A stretch of 64,000 nucleotides of DNA, taken from the NCBI RefSeq assembly GCF_003260095.1, contig NZ_PTPX01000009.1:34803-98802 (forward strand), written 5' to 3'. The stretch is from Glaesserella australis (lineage in GTDB: Bacteria; Pseudomonadota; Gammaproteobacteria; Enterobacterales; Pasteurellaceae). Shown in pieces: positions 50,805-58,224 of this stretch. The notes beneath the pieces are model-generated. The model did not search any database. It was not told the origin of the DNA and saw only the letters and a program-made list of their open reading frames with translations. How positions within the stretch are numbered: position 1 is the stretch's first letter; each line of letters starts with the position of its first letter. The position numbers and the translations under genes were made by a program.

Positions 50805-50833
50805 AAAAAAGCCCAGTCCGTAAAGACTGAGCT
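50805..50833 (-). terminator. Terminator upstream of lysis genes
   Basis: The stem GCCCAGTC/GACTGAGC (50811-50832, one mismatch) is followed on the minus strand by TTTTTTATTG. It would stop leftward transcripts before the lysis cassette unless antiterminated. Confidence 0.75.
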
Positions 50834-50891
50834 TGGTTAAAAAATCTGCTAGAATATTGTTCCCCAACAAATAAACTAGCAGAGGTTTAAA

Positions 50892-51341
50892 ATGATTGAC
50901 CATAATACAATTATTAATTCTATTCCATATCCTATAAGATCATTTTTTGAAATAGAATCAATGGAGTTTGAAGATAATGAACAATATCAAACAGCAATTA
51001 AGGCGTTTATAACAGCTGTAGATATTATAAACTCTCACTGCCACATTAACAAAAAGGTAGTTTTAATTTTTGGTTCGAGACAAATGCAAGTTGACATTGA
51101 TGGAATACCTTTTTCATACTACATCCCACAACCAGCACTACATCTTCACATAAGAAATTTCATCTACCTTAATGTAGTGGAATCATCTACTCTTTCTTAT
51201 GAATCTCAAGTAGGGGCATATTTAGAAGAATTAGTTCACGCTTTCATGAATGCTCGCAATGAAGAACTAACACATAAAATTGTTGAATTACTGTACCCTT
51301 GTGTCAAGCACTCTGCGGAATATGGTTTTGTGAGACGTTGA
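50892..51341 (+). CDS. Plus-strand gene in the lysis region, function unknown
   Basis: 149 residues, opposite in direction to all late genes around it. It starts behind AGAGG and is bounded by hairpins on both sides. A segment YLEELVHAFMNARNEELTH (about 116-134) looks like the E-x-x-H part of a zinc-peptidase helix, but the first His of HExxH is Glu. I recognise no family. An inverted repeat CTGCTAG/CTAGCAG (50846 and 50876) spans the leader and may be an operator. Probably an accessory gene expressed in lysogens. Confidence 0.65.
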   Translation: MIDHNTIINSIPYPIRSFFEIESMEFEDNEQYQTAIKAFITAVDIINSHCHINKKVVLIFGSRQMQVDIDGIPFSYYIPQPALHLHIRNFIYLNVVESSTLSYESQVGAYLEELVHAFMNARNEELTHKIVELLYPCVKHSAEYGFVRR

Positions 51342-51498
51342 ATTTATTCACCTCTATACTAGAGGTGATAATTTTACCATTGCACTCAACTGGATTTTGC
51401 GGGTATAAAACATTGATATTATCTCGAAGTGCCTTGAGCAAATACTCTGGCACTTCTTCGCCATTGATTTTAATTTTATCGCCTAATGTAATTTCCAT
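51304..51498 (-). CDS. 63-residue phage protein, function unknown
   Basis: MEITLGDKIKINGEEVPEYL... from the ATG at 51498, directly behind GGGGGAAGGG; the frame opens earlier, without a ribosome site. Small and acidic, no family recognised. It follows the candidate late terminator and overlaps the 3' end of the convergent plus-strand gene by 38 bp. Confidence 0.55.
   Translation of the reverse strand: MEITLGDKIKINGEEVPEYLLKALRDNINVLYPQNPVECNGKIITSSIEVNKFNVSQNHIPQSA
51349..51375 (+). terminator. Hairpin after the plus-strand gene
   Basis: CACCTCTA/TAGAGGTG (51349-51356, 51360-51367) with a 3-nt loop is followed by ATAATTTT. A likely terminator for 50892-51341, within the end of the convergent gene. 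Confidence 0.55.
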
Positions 51499-51512
51499 CC
51501 CTTCCCCCAAAC

Positions 51513-51542
51513 AAAAAACCCCAAGCATTTCTGCTCAGGGTT
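51513..51542 (-). terminator. Candidate late terminator (tR'-like)
   Basis: On the minus strand AACCCTGAGCA...TGCTTGGGGTT folds into a stem and is followed by TTTTTTG. It lies about 45-70 bp downstream of a candidate promoter, as the lambda late terminator does. Confidence 0.65.
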
Positions 51543-51592
51543 ACAAAATTATTTCGCTTTCTCTCGCTTGTACGAGTTGCAAGCATAGCTGA

Positions 51593-51621
51593 AATGTATC
51601 AACTTTAGTGCGCACTTGCAA
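51593..51621 (-). promoter_or_regulatory. Candidate late promoter (pR'-like)
   Basis: On the minus strand TTGCAA (51616-51621), a 17-bp spacer and TACATT (51593-51598). The -35 lies in one arm of a 9-bp inverted repeat AGTTGCAAG/CTTGCAACT (51575-51583, 51615-51623). Placement after the Q-like gene and before a terminator matches lambdoid late promoters, but the -10 is weak. Confidence 0.35.
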
Positions 51622-51693
51622 CTACTTTTTATCTCTAGACATCTGGGAAAAGCTTACCACTAAAATAAAGTCCACTAAGTTAGAAACTCATAA

Positions 51694-52134
51694 TTATTTT
51701 TCATGCAACAATAGCTTACTTTCTTGAACTCCTTTTTTACCAACTTCTGCTGACACTTCTTGAAGTTTATTTCTTGCAGCAAATACGCCCATTTTAACTT
51801 CTTGCCATACGAATTTGATTGTATTTGGTAATAAATTGACTGTAAGGATACTTGTACCTTCCGCTGCAATACCTTCAACTTTATGCTCACCTGCAGGTAA
51901 ATTTTTCATAATATAAGTTTTGGGTCCTGTTGTAGCTACACGATGATTATCAATCAAAATATCCATATTAATAGCCCCGCCAAAATTTTCATTGCGGTAA
52001 ACGTATAAATTTGCTGTATTATCCGTTGGGACAACAAATTGTTTAGCTTTAGCGTCATCTTCAACTGTTGCTTTAGGACCACCCGCACAACCAACAATTA
52101 ATAGAGATGTTAAGATAAGTAATAATTTTTTCAT
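51694..52134 (-). CDS. DUF2846-like lipoprotein, probable moron
   Basis: 146 residues from the ATG at 52134 (AAGGGAGA upstream). Signal peptide MKKLLLILTSLLIVGC with lipid Cys16. The mature part (TANLYVYRNENFGGAINMDI, ...LPAGEHKVEGIA) matches the DUF2846 family of small beta-sandwich lipoproteins. It has its own promoter with a CRP-like site and lies between Q and the late promoter, separated from Q by a terminator. Expression from the prophage would add a surface lipoprotein to the host. Confidence 0.8.
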   Translation of the reverse strand: MKKLLLILTSLLIVGCAGGPKATVEDDAKAKQFVVPTDNTANLYVYRNENFGGAINMDILIDNHRVATTGPKTYIMKNLPAGEHKVEGIAAEGTSILTVNLLPNTIKFVWQEVKMGVFAARNKLQEVSAEVGKKGVQESKLLLHEK

Positions 52135-52165
52135 TGTAAGATCTCCCTTAAAAAAACGCACTAAA

Positions 52166-52206
52166 TCTATACAATTTTTGATTATAAATCCGTGATGCAT
52201 CTCACA
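52166..52206 (-). promoter_or_regulatory. CRP-type site and promoter of the lipoprotein gene
   Basis: On the minus strand TGTGAGATGCATCACG (52191-52206) matches the CRP consensus TGTGA-N6-TCACA at 9 of 10 positions. A -10-like TATAGA (52166-52171) places the CRP centre near -40, the class II geometry. No good -35 is present, as expected for CRP-dependent promoters. Confidence 0.55.
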
Positions 52207-52223
52207 AATTTGACATATTTTTA

Positions 52224-52250
52224 CAAAAAAAACCACCGTAGAACGGTGGC
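52224..52250 (-). terminator. Terminator after Q-like gene
   Basis: CCACCGT/ACGGTGG (52233-52249) with a 3-nt loop, followed on the minus strand by eight T. It separates the Q-like gene from the lipoprotein gene. Confidence 0.85.
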
Positions 52251-52259
52251 TTATTTATG

Positions 52260-52622
52260 TCATACCCAAACCTGAATATCTCTACCTATAATACCGCCAG
52301 TCACAAATGCTTTAGCGTAAGCAAGATAAGTAAAATAAGTTCTACGATTTAAATTTAATGATTTGTAACTCTCTACATCATCCTGAACTTTAATGTATTT
52401 ATTACGCAAAATCTGAAATTGCGTGATGTCATGATCGTACAAGGCAATAAATAATTTATCGATTGCAAAAAAAGTATCGTCCGACAATCTGATAGATGAC
52501 GTTCCCTGATATTTGCTTTCTCGACAAAAACTTTCCATGGTTGGATAACCTTTACACCCCTTCTCTCTCGCCATTTGTCCCCAAATAATCAACACCGAAT
52601 GAATATTAATGACCATGTTCAA
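52260..52622 (-). CDS. Antitermination protein Q-like
   Basis: 120 residues (IHSVLIIWGQMAREKGCKGYPTM ... LNLNRRTYFTYLAYAKAFVTG). The pattern WG-x-WA near the start and a C-terminal helix-turn-helix-like part resemble the Phage_antitermQ family. It is the last early gene before the lysis cassette and late promoter, where Q lies in lambdoid phages. It overlaps RusA by 17 bp. Confidence 0.6.
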   Translation of the reverse strand: MNMVINIHSVLIIWGQMAREKGCKGYPTMESFCRESKYQGTSSIRLSDDTFFAIDKLFIALYDHDITQFQILRNKYIKVQDDVESYKSLNLNRRTYFTYLAYAKAFVTGGIIGRDIQVWV

Positions 52623-52959
52623 TCTCCTTAATCATCACCACGACTTTGCCGTCTTGTACTGGGGCGAGTTTTTCCGCCACTAATTTATACACCAAGCTAT
52701 CATCAGCAATTACACCAGACTTGGTTAAACCGTCTAACAATGCTTTGAAAATATTATCAATGTCACGTTTACGGTTATCTGGTGGGTAAATATCAATTTT
52801 GAGCTCTACTCTCCCTTTGAATTTTTTTGCATGTTTTGTTTGCCAAATCACCGCTTGTTGAAATGCTTTGCCTTTTGGGGTCACATAATGAATCCCATTG
52901 CGAGTATGCTTCCAATAGTGATTCACCGTTGGCGGATAAGGTAGCTCTAACGTAACCAT
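52606..52959 (-). CDS. Holliday junction resolvase, RusA family
   Basis: 117 residues. LELPYPPTVNHYWKHTRNG and PDNRKRDIDNIFKALLDGL carry the catalytic aspartates and lysine/arginine of RusA. It resolves branched DNA during phage replication and recombination. Confidence 0.93.
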   Translation of the reverse strand: MVTLELPYPPTVNHYWKHTRNGIHYVTPKGKAFQQAVIWQTKHAKKFKGRVELKIDIYPPDNRKRDIDNIFKALLDGLTKSGVIADDSLVYKLVAEKLAPVQDGKVVVMIKEIEHGH

Positions 52960-52961
52960 AC

Positions 52962-53135
52962 TTATTCGCTCCCTTTGAGTTTTGGCTCTAACTCATTTTC
53001 AGCCCACCGTTTACCACAACGAAACCCTGTACACTCAAACGGTTTGATGCGGTCTACTTCGTCTTTTTCTGCATAGTTCCGCCAATCTTTCATATCTGCC
53101 CCACAACAAGGGCATTTCAATACATATACGCCCAT
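52962..53135 (-). CDS. 57-residue zinc-ribbon protein
   Basis: MGVYVLKCPCCGADMKDWRN... with cysteines in CPCC and later ECTGFRC, a likely four-Cys zinc ribbon. It starts at 53135, just after the DUF968 stop, and ends just before RusA. Coding is supported by tight packing and an open frame of exactly 58 codons. Such small Cys-rich proteins are common in nin-type regions; function unknown. Confidence 0.65.
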   Translation of the reverse strand: MGVYVLKCPCCGADMKDWRNYAEKDEVDRIKPFECTGFRCGKRWAENELEPKLKGSE

Positions 53136-53138
53136 AAT

Positions 53139-54158
53139 TTATCCATCAATTACTAATGCACCCATACCAATTGCTCTATCTAAAAATTTATACAGTAACG
53201 TAATCTGCGAACCGTACTGCTGTTCAAATCGTTCTACACTCGCATGTAATTCGTTATGGTGACTACGACAAAGTGGAATCGTAAATAAATCATGCTCTTT
53301 ACCACCCATTTTGCCGTTATACCCGATAATGTGATGTGGATCGTCAGCACGTTGGCCACAACAAACACAAGGCTGAGATTTCACAAACTGCAACCACTTA
53401 CGGCACTCAAAACGTTTTAATTTAGGTCTTGCGAGAAAGCTTGATAGTGGTTCGGGATCGACCTTAAGAGCCAATAGAGGCTTAATGCTGTTTTGTAGTG
53501 TTGACATTGGCGAGGCAACTTCGAACCCAATCGTACTCTCTTTGCCTAAATCTACCTGCACAGGCAAACCTAAAAACTGACGTAATTCATCCTGATTTAA
53601 TTCACCTAATAATCCTTTGAGCGTTGCCCAAAAAACCAAATCTGCAAATTCAATACTGGCATATTGTGATTTTCTCAAATCGTTACGAATACACATGGCG
53701 ATAAAATCACACCAATTTTGCTCCGCCAAAGCTGATATCGTAGATGCGTCAATTTTCCCTTCTATCCATAATTTGTCATGATGCCAACAAACTAACGCAG
53801 AACCACTCTCTACTTCCGCCAAGGTTTTTTCAGGATGACAATACTCACCATCACGGCATTGGCACGTTTTAATGCTTTTAACAAATTTGACATAAGGTAA
53901 ATCGCCATAAGTACCAAATGCATTTTTATTAACGCTCGCTCTCACCTTAAGCGATTTAGCAAAGGCTTTTAATTGCTTACAAGCGGTTGGATTATGCTCA
54001 AAATTTGCAATTTTCCCCGATTTTACGGTACGCAATGTCTCTGGAGCTGGTTGCAATACTGTTCGTTCACCAAAATCTGACACGCTCACCGTTGGCGGTA
54101 TGCGATAAAACACCAAACCAAGCTCCGTTTGAAAATAAGGTGTGAGAAGTAATGCCAT
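53139..54158 (-). CDS. DUF968 phage protein with C-terminal HNH-like zinc domain
   Basis: 339 residues. The C-terminal part CVCCGQRADDPHHIIGYNGK...FTIPLCRSHHNELH (about 265-310) is the cysteine/histidine region of DUF968 proteins, which are related to HNH nucleases and often take the lambda Orf/ninB-like position. The N-terminal half is less conserved. Probably acts in phage recombination; not proven. An uptake sequence lies within (about 53980). Confidence 0.8.
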   Translation of the reverse strand: MALLLTPYFQTELGLVFYRIPPTVSVSDFGERTVLQPAPETLRTVKSGKIANFEHNPTACKQLKAFAKSLKVRASVNKNAFGTYGDLPYVKFVKSIKTCQCRDGEYCHPEKTLAEVESGSALVCWHHDKLWIEGKIDASTISALAEQNWCDFIAMCIRNDLRKSQYASIEFADLVFWATLKGLLGELNQDELRQFLGLPVQVDLGKESTIGFEVASPMSTLQNSIKPLLALKVDPEPLSSFLARPKLKRFECRKWLQFVKSQPCVCCGQRADDPHHIIGYNGKMGGKEHDLFTIPLCRSHHNELHASVERFEQQYGSQITLLYKFLDRAIGMGALVIDG

Positions 54159-54364
54159 TTAGTTATTTCCACAGGATTTAATAAAATCCAAACTGACTGA
54201 ACGAGTGACAAATCCTCGCAAATTTCGCTATCTTTGCCGATCCAACGGTGACACAGTGTATTTCTTGCATTAGCACAACCATCCAAATGAAACCAGCAAA
54301 ATAGGTTATATAACCAATTAAAAACATATTTCGGTGTCTGCCATGTATTTTTGTCAAAACTCAT
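54086..54364 (-). pseudogene. Truncated DNA N-6-adenine methyltransferase (phage Dam) remnant
   Basis: 92 residues. The first 50 (KNTWQTPKYVFNWLYNLFCW, then LDGCANARNTLC) match the start of the phage Dam family (PF05869-type, normally about 170 residues). The conserved catalytic N/D-PP-Y is not present; in its place is LLNPVEITKW, and the frame then runs into the start of the DUF968 gene. A deletion has probably removed the catalytic part. It has a good ribosome site (GGGGAGAAG). Confidence 0.55.
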
Positions 54365-55035
54365 CTTCTCCCCCTAACCTGTTTCAACAAACCACTCCAG
54401 AAAGCGCTAACTTTTTCACGATCAATTACCTTCACTTCTTCAGGTAACGCCAGTTTGGGTTCTGGTAAAACCTCCCCTGTTTTTAACCGCTTGCTCATCT
54501 TGACGAGAGATTTTTGAATCTCATCTTTGAGTTGCTTATCGCTCCATTCACCAGTCCGACAACGCACATATAAATCGGTAATCAAGTAATACTCCGCCGT
54601 AGAAACAAACTTAAACTGCTGGATTTCTTCCATACCAAATGCCATAAACGCTTGTAACCGCTTGTAAAGTTTATCCTCATCAGGCAAACCTAACGTTTCG
54701 TAGTCCACCGCTTTGCACCACTCCACAAACTCGCCTACGCTTGGCCAGAATGGATTTTTAGATTTTTTCGCTCGCTCAATCCCGTTTTGCAGTTGCTCAA
54801 TCGTCGTAATTTTTTCGTTCACCAACGTTTCAAGCCAAATCCGTTTTGCTTCACGGTAACTGTCTGCATCAGGGAATGAATTTTTCCACGCAGGAAAAAT
54901 CGCCCGAAGCTGAATGAATAATTGATTAACGGCTCTAATCGCACCGTCTGGAATTGCCGTTGTCTTTGCTGGCACTTGGTAATTTGGCTCTTGCCCGACA
55001 AGGCTTTTCAAGTTCATTGATGCCACGTTTTGCAT
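54361..55035 (-). CDS. Replication protein P (helicase loader)
   Basis: 224 residues, lambda P-like: VNQLFIQLRAIFPAWKNSFP...EAKRIWLETLVNEKITTIEQ. It brings host DnaB to the O-bound origin. It overlaps the O-like gene by 1 bp and the Dam remnant by 4 bp. Two uptake-type motifs occur (54490, 54656). Confidence 0.88.
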   Translation of the reverse strand: MQNVASMNLKSLVGQEPNYQVPAKTTAIPDGAIRAVNQLFIQLRAIFPAWKNSFPDADSYREAKRIWLETLVNEKITTIEQLQNGIERAKKSKNPFWPSVGEFVEWCKAVDYETLGLPDEDKLYKRLQAFMAFGMEEIQQFKFVSTAEYYLITDLYVRCRTGEWSDKQLKDEIQKSLVKMSKRLKTGEVLPEPKLALPEEVKVIDREKVSAFWSGLLKQVRGRR

Positions 55036-55865
55036 TAACTTCCCCTTAGCGTGATAGACATACCTTCCGCCCAGTTGCCTTCGTCATCAGGGATAAACGG
55101 CTTGGAAGTATTACGAGCGGATGGATTTTGTGGATTTTTTGCAGAAACTCCGCCATCTTGCCAATCCCAACCAGCATTGAACCCACGCCAACCACGCTCA
55201 ATTGAAATTGCAATGGCTTGTTGAATAGGAATTTTGGCTTTGTCCGCCTCACGCTGAAAACCTTTCAACGCAGTTTCAGTGATCGGAGATTTTTTGGCTT
55301 TGCGGTGTACGATGAAATCTTTTGCCAGTTGTTCGGTAATCCCAAACTGCTCAAGCAAAATCAACGTTTCAGATTTTTTCTCACACGCGTTTATACTTCC
55401 CGTCAGGGAAGTATTATTGTTAGTATTCTCTGTAGTATTCTCTGTATTAACGAATGGCGGTTTTGTTTCTTCCCGAATGTCGCTTTCCGCCATTGGGGAA
55501 TGCTCATTAGTGACATTGGGTAATGGCGGTTTTGTTTCTTCCCGAATGTCGTCCATTAATGCATCAAATTTAACTAAATCCAGCTTAAAATAAATACGGT
55601 GTTCTAGACGTTTGTGAGTTTCAACTAAGATACCTAACTCAACTAATTTTTTGCGTGCTGTTTCTTGCTCACGGCGACTTAATCCCGTTTCTTGCTCAAG
55701 CTCAGCTTGTGTTTTATATACGCCTAATGAGTTTGAGGTCTTATCCTGCCAAAAGAATAATTGTCCAAATAAAATTGCAGCTGTCACACCGCCTAACGGT
55801 TTTGCTAATTGCGGATAGTACGCAATAGGTTGCCCCAATTGGCGTAATTTTTGGCTAAAACTCAT
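55035..55865 (-). CDS. Replication initiation protein (O-like, winged-helix N-terminus)
   Basis: 276 residues. N-terminal winged helix (about 1-100: LGGVTAAILFGQLFFWQDK ... YKTQAELEQETGLSRREQETA), then a low-complexity linker with a repeated DIREETKPP segment and NTENTTENTNNN. The C-terminal region is DnaD/DnaT-like (LKGFQREADKAKIPIQQAIAISIERGW). Paired with P it should initiate phage replication. The linker DNA contains the repeat cluster described separately. Confidence 0.82.
   Translation of the reverse strand: MSFSQKLRQLGQPIAYYPQLAKPLGGVTAAILFGQLFFWQDKTSNSLGVYKTQAELEQETGLSRREQETARKKLVELGILVETHKRLEHRIYFKLDLVKFDALMDDIREETKPPLPNVTNEHSPMAESDIREETKPPFVNTENTTENTNNNTSLTGSINACEKKSETLILLEQFGITEQLAKDFIVHRKAKKSPITETALKGFQREADKAKIPIQQAIAISIERGWRGFNAGWDWQDGGVSAKNPQNPSARNTSKPFIPDDEGNWAEGMSITLRGS
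55393..55551 (-). repeat. Repeat cluster inside the O-like gene, candidate phage origin
   Basis: A 30-bp sequence starting AATGGCGGTTTTG occurs twice, exactly, at 55453-55482 and 55522-55551 (69 bp apart, in frame). Between them CCGCCATT (55487) is an inverted copy of its left end. Next to it are a tandem 12-mer TAGTATTCTCTG x2 (55421-55444) and a 9-bp-stem hairpin ATACTTCCC/GGGAAGTAT (55393-55414). Lambda ori lies in O in the same way. Confidence 0.6.
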
Positions 55866-56593
55866 AATCCCACCACCTTATCTTGAGTAAATACGCCATT
55901 CCAATTTGCTTTCATCGGTAATTCTCGCTTTGTGTACCACTCATAGAGCTTTGCCGCCCCCTTCTTGAGTAAAATAGGTTTATATGCCACAAACGGATCT
56001 TTGCCGTGTTGAGAAATCTCCGTCGTTTCTTCCGTCAAATACTGATCACGAGCATACGACTTCACCCGCTTATGATTACCATCTTGATAGAGCCAGTTTT
56101 TATCCACTAAAAACGCACCGATTTTCAGTGAGTTCACACCATTTAAGCCTTTTACAAACTCAAAGGGAGAAATGCCATTGCGGAAATAACTTTCAATTGA
56201 GGCAATTTGAAGAGATTTCTGCTCGCTCTCTTCGATTTTATCGGCGAGTTGGCGTAATGCTTCTGAATAGCTAGGGAGTTGTTGCACTTGCTTTTGCTCT
56301 AATTCTTGCCAGCGATCGACAATCGCAGCTGTAAACTCTGGACAATTTTGAGCAACCACAACTAAACAATCTCTTTTCTCTAAATGGTATTCATAGTATG
56401 TTTGTCCGTTCTGTGGGTGGGTGTACGCCATCGGCTGATACCCCTTAATAATCCCTTTTGCACTTAATCTTTCGATTGAGCGGCACAGATCAGCGTGATT
56501 TTTATTGATTAATAAAGCAATCTCCCGACTACTCATCGTTAGGGTTGCATTTTCTCTCTGATTAGTAGATAATAACTCTGTTTTCATAAACAT
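55862..56593 (-). CDS. Rha-family regulator with KilAC-type C-terminus (antirepressor-like)
   Basis: 243 residues. The N-terminal Rha-type domain (about 18-100: MSSREIALLINKNHADLCRS...GRTYYEYHL-like) is followed by a short coiled coil and a C-terminal KilAC/ANT-like domain (about 140-240: KIGAFLVDKNWLYQDGNHKR...LYEWYTKRELP). Proteins of this type act as antirepressors or regulators of the lytic switch. It is co-directional with cro-like and replication genes. Confidence 0.8.
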   Translation of the reverse strand: MFMKTELLSTNQRENATLTMSSREIALLINKNHADLCRSIERLSAKGIIKGYQPMAYTHPQNGQTYYEYHLEKRDCLVVVAQNCPEFTAAIVDRWQELEQKQVQQLPSYSEALRQLADKIEESEQKSLQIASIESYFRNGISPFEFVKGLNGVNSLKIGAFLVDKNWLYQDGNHKRVKSYARDQYLTEETTEISQHGKDPFVAYKPILLKKGAAKLYEWYTKRELPMKANWNGVFTQDKVVGL

Positions 56594-56631
56594 TATCTCC
56601 CTTTGATATACCCACGTTCCAGCGTGGGTTT

Positions 56632-57072
56632 TTATTTGGAATAAAGCACAATAACGCTTTCAAAAAGTGCTGCTTTCGTTTGCTGAGCCTTGTACAAAAG
56701 CTGCCTTAATACTTCTTGCTCGTTTTGTGTTAAATGCCCATCTCTAACGAACTCGTCTAACTTGATATACAGTGACCCATTAGCTGCCTGATCTTGCATT
56801 TGAAGCCGAGAAATCTCGACAGTATCAAGTTCATTTTTATTTGGTTGGATAAAACTAACCTTTCCTAATCTACGATTGACTTCGTCAGACCAATCACTTA
56901 CGCCATATTCTGTTTCAATGGCAATCAGCTCTTCATCACTGAATTTCTGCCCTTTAGTCTGATAAAGTCGATTATTAAAAGACTGCTCTGACATCCCAAG
57001 AAATGCGGCAACCGCTGTTTTACCTCCATGACACTTCTCTATCATCGACATAATGATTTGCTTCATCGTCAT
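56632..57072 (-). CDS. YmfL-family regulator (CII-position)
   Basis: 146 residues. The N-terminal helix-turn-helix (IEKCHGGKTAVAAFLGMSEQSFNNRLYQ) followed by QKFSDEELIAIETEYG matches YmfL-like phage regulators, which take the CII place after Cro. It probably controls the lysis-lysogeny choice. Confidence 0.8.
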   Translation of the reverse strand: MTMKQIIMSMIEKCHGGKTAVAAFLGMSEQSFNNRLYQTKGQKFSDEELIAIETEYGVSDWSDEVNRRLGKVSFIQPNKNELDTVEISRLQMQDQAANGSLYIKLDEFVRDGHLTQNEQEVLRQLLYKAQQTKAALFESVIVLYSK

Positions 57073-57146
57073 AAAAATCCCTCTTTTTTTATGGTGTTGT
57101 TCTAAGAATTTGTTTGTTACGATAGCTAACGGTAAGTGATTAAATC

Positions 57147-57410
57147 CTATTTAGTACGCTTACCTCGCCCAGCTGGATTGGCTGTTTGATTATTACGAGG
57201 GTGGGCGATTTTAAGGATTTCCTCTTTTGATAATTTCCCACCAAGTGCCTGCGATAACCGTTCGGCATAATTCGTTTCACCTGTCCATTCAGTTCTGGGG
57301 AGAGCCTCTGCTTTTAACCATCGGTGAACAGCAGAATGACTTACATTTAAATATTCGGCAGCTTTTAATACACTACCAAATGAGTTGATAATCTCAGTTA
57401 AGCTCGTCAT
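57147..57410 (-). CDS. Cro-like / YdaS-type repressor
   Basis: 87 residues with a helix-turn-helix (VLKAAEYLNVSHSAVHRWLKAE, shown in part) and a basic tail (GRGKRTK). It is divergent from the CI-like gene across the operator region, the Cro arrangement. Confidence 0.85.
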   Translation of the reverse strand: MTSLTEIINSFGSVLKAAEYLNVSHSAVHRWLKAEALPRTEWTGETNYAERLSQALGGKLSKEEILKIAHPRNNQTANPAGRGKRTK

Positions 57411-57427
57411 GTTTACCTTATGATTTA

Positions 57428-57538
57428 TACATTTTGTTTAAGTTTAATAAAAAACAAAATGAATGTAAACATTTTGTGCCTGTATTTTGAGTGCGTGATT
57501 GTTTTTTTGATTTTTTTTATTATTTAAACAAAATGTTT
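57428..57538. promoter_or_regulatory. Immunity operators between cro and cI (OR equivalent)
   Basis: Four related sites around the palindrome AAACATTTTGTTT: TACATTTTGTTTA (57428), AAACAAAATGAAT (57452), AAACATTTTGTGC (57467) and a perfect AAACAAAATGTTT (57526). A leftward promoter TTTACA-17-TAAACT (-35 at 57464-57469, -10 at 57441-57446) overlaps the second and third sites. The fourth lies just before the cI start, where it could control cI. Confidence 0.7.
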
Positions 57539-57560
57539 ATATTAAAAAGGGAAGCTACTT

Positions 57561-58166
57561 ATGTTTACTGAAGAAAAATTCAGACAAGATTTCTCAAAAA
57601 GACTAACCAGAATCTTAAAAGATAAAGGGTTATTGGAAGAACGAGGGATAATCTCAAAACTAGCTAAAGAAACTAACCTTACAGCAAGTGCGGTTAGACG
57701 TTGGTTTAATGCTGAAGCTACGCCTTCAATGGTAGCAACTTATGATCTCGCTAATTTTTTAGGTGTAACACCAGAGTGGCTAATTTTTGGTGTCGAAGCA
57801 CCAAATAACGAGAACCCAACCTTGTCACCGCCAAACAACGATGTTTATCCAGTAGAGAATTATGAACAGCAAACTTGGGACAGCCTTGCCAAACACTTAG
57901 CTGACTACCGTTCATTCATCATTACTATTACGAGTGATATCGATCGATTCAAACAAGGTGACACAATAAGATTTGAACAAAAAACCAAACTGATTTCAGG
58001 GTGCTATATCTTTGTTCATCTCGACAATAAGTTGTACTTCGGGAAATTTAGACAAATAAATAAAGACAATCTTTTACTTGTACCACTAAATGAGCGCGAC
58101 CTTGTCACGTCCATTACAGAAGCAGATATTATCGGCGTGGCGGTTGAGCATAGGAGTTATTTGTAG
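57561..58166 (+). CDS. CI-like prophage repressor
   Basis: 201 residues. N-terminal helix-turn-helix (IISKLAKETNLTASAVRRWF, 30-49), a polar linker (about 80-105) and a divergent S24/LexA-like C-terminal domain. Ser125 stands 8 residues before GD, as the catalytic Ser does in LexA-type proteins, and Lys162 (FGKFRQ) is near the expected Lys. The usual GDSM motif and an Ala-Gly or Cys-Gly cleavage site are not visible, so self-cleavage is uncertain. No terminator separates it from parA. Confidence 0.87.
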   Translation: MFTEEKFRQDFSKRLTRILKDKGLLEERGIISKLAKETNLTASAVRRWFNAEATPSMVATYDLANFLGVTPEWLIFGVEAPNNENPTLSPPNNDVYPVENYEQQTWDSLAKHLADYRSFIITITSDIDRFKQGDTIRFEQKTKLISGCYIFVHLDNKLYFGKFRQINKDNLLLVPLNERDLVTSITEADIIGVAVEHRSYL

Positions 58167-58224
58167 AACGGAAGTGGATTTTATTAGTTAATACTTTAGG
58201 TGTAAATTAGGTAGGAGTTATTAG

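Noticed and set aside
55453..55551. The two 30-bp direct repeats as a small CRISPR array.
   Set aside because: Only two copies, in frame inside a gene, with no cas genes nearby; an initiator-binding repeat fits better.
57561..58166. Claim that the CI-like repressor cannot cleave itself.
   Set aside because: Ser125 and Lys162 stand near the positions of the S24 catalytic pair. The missing GDSM and cleavage site are only suggestive, so I kept the claim weak.
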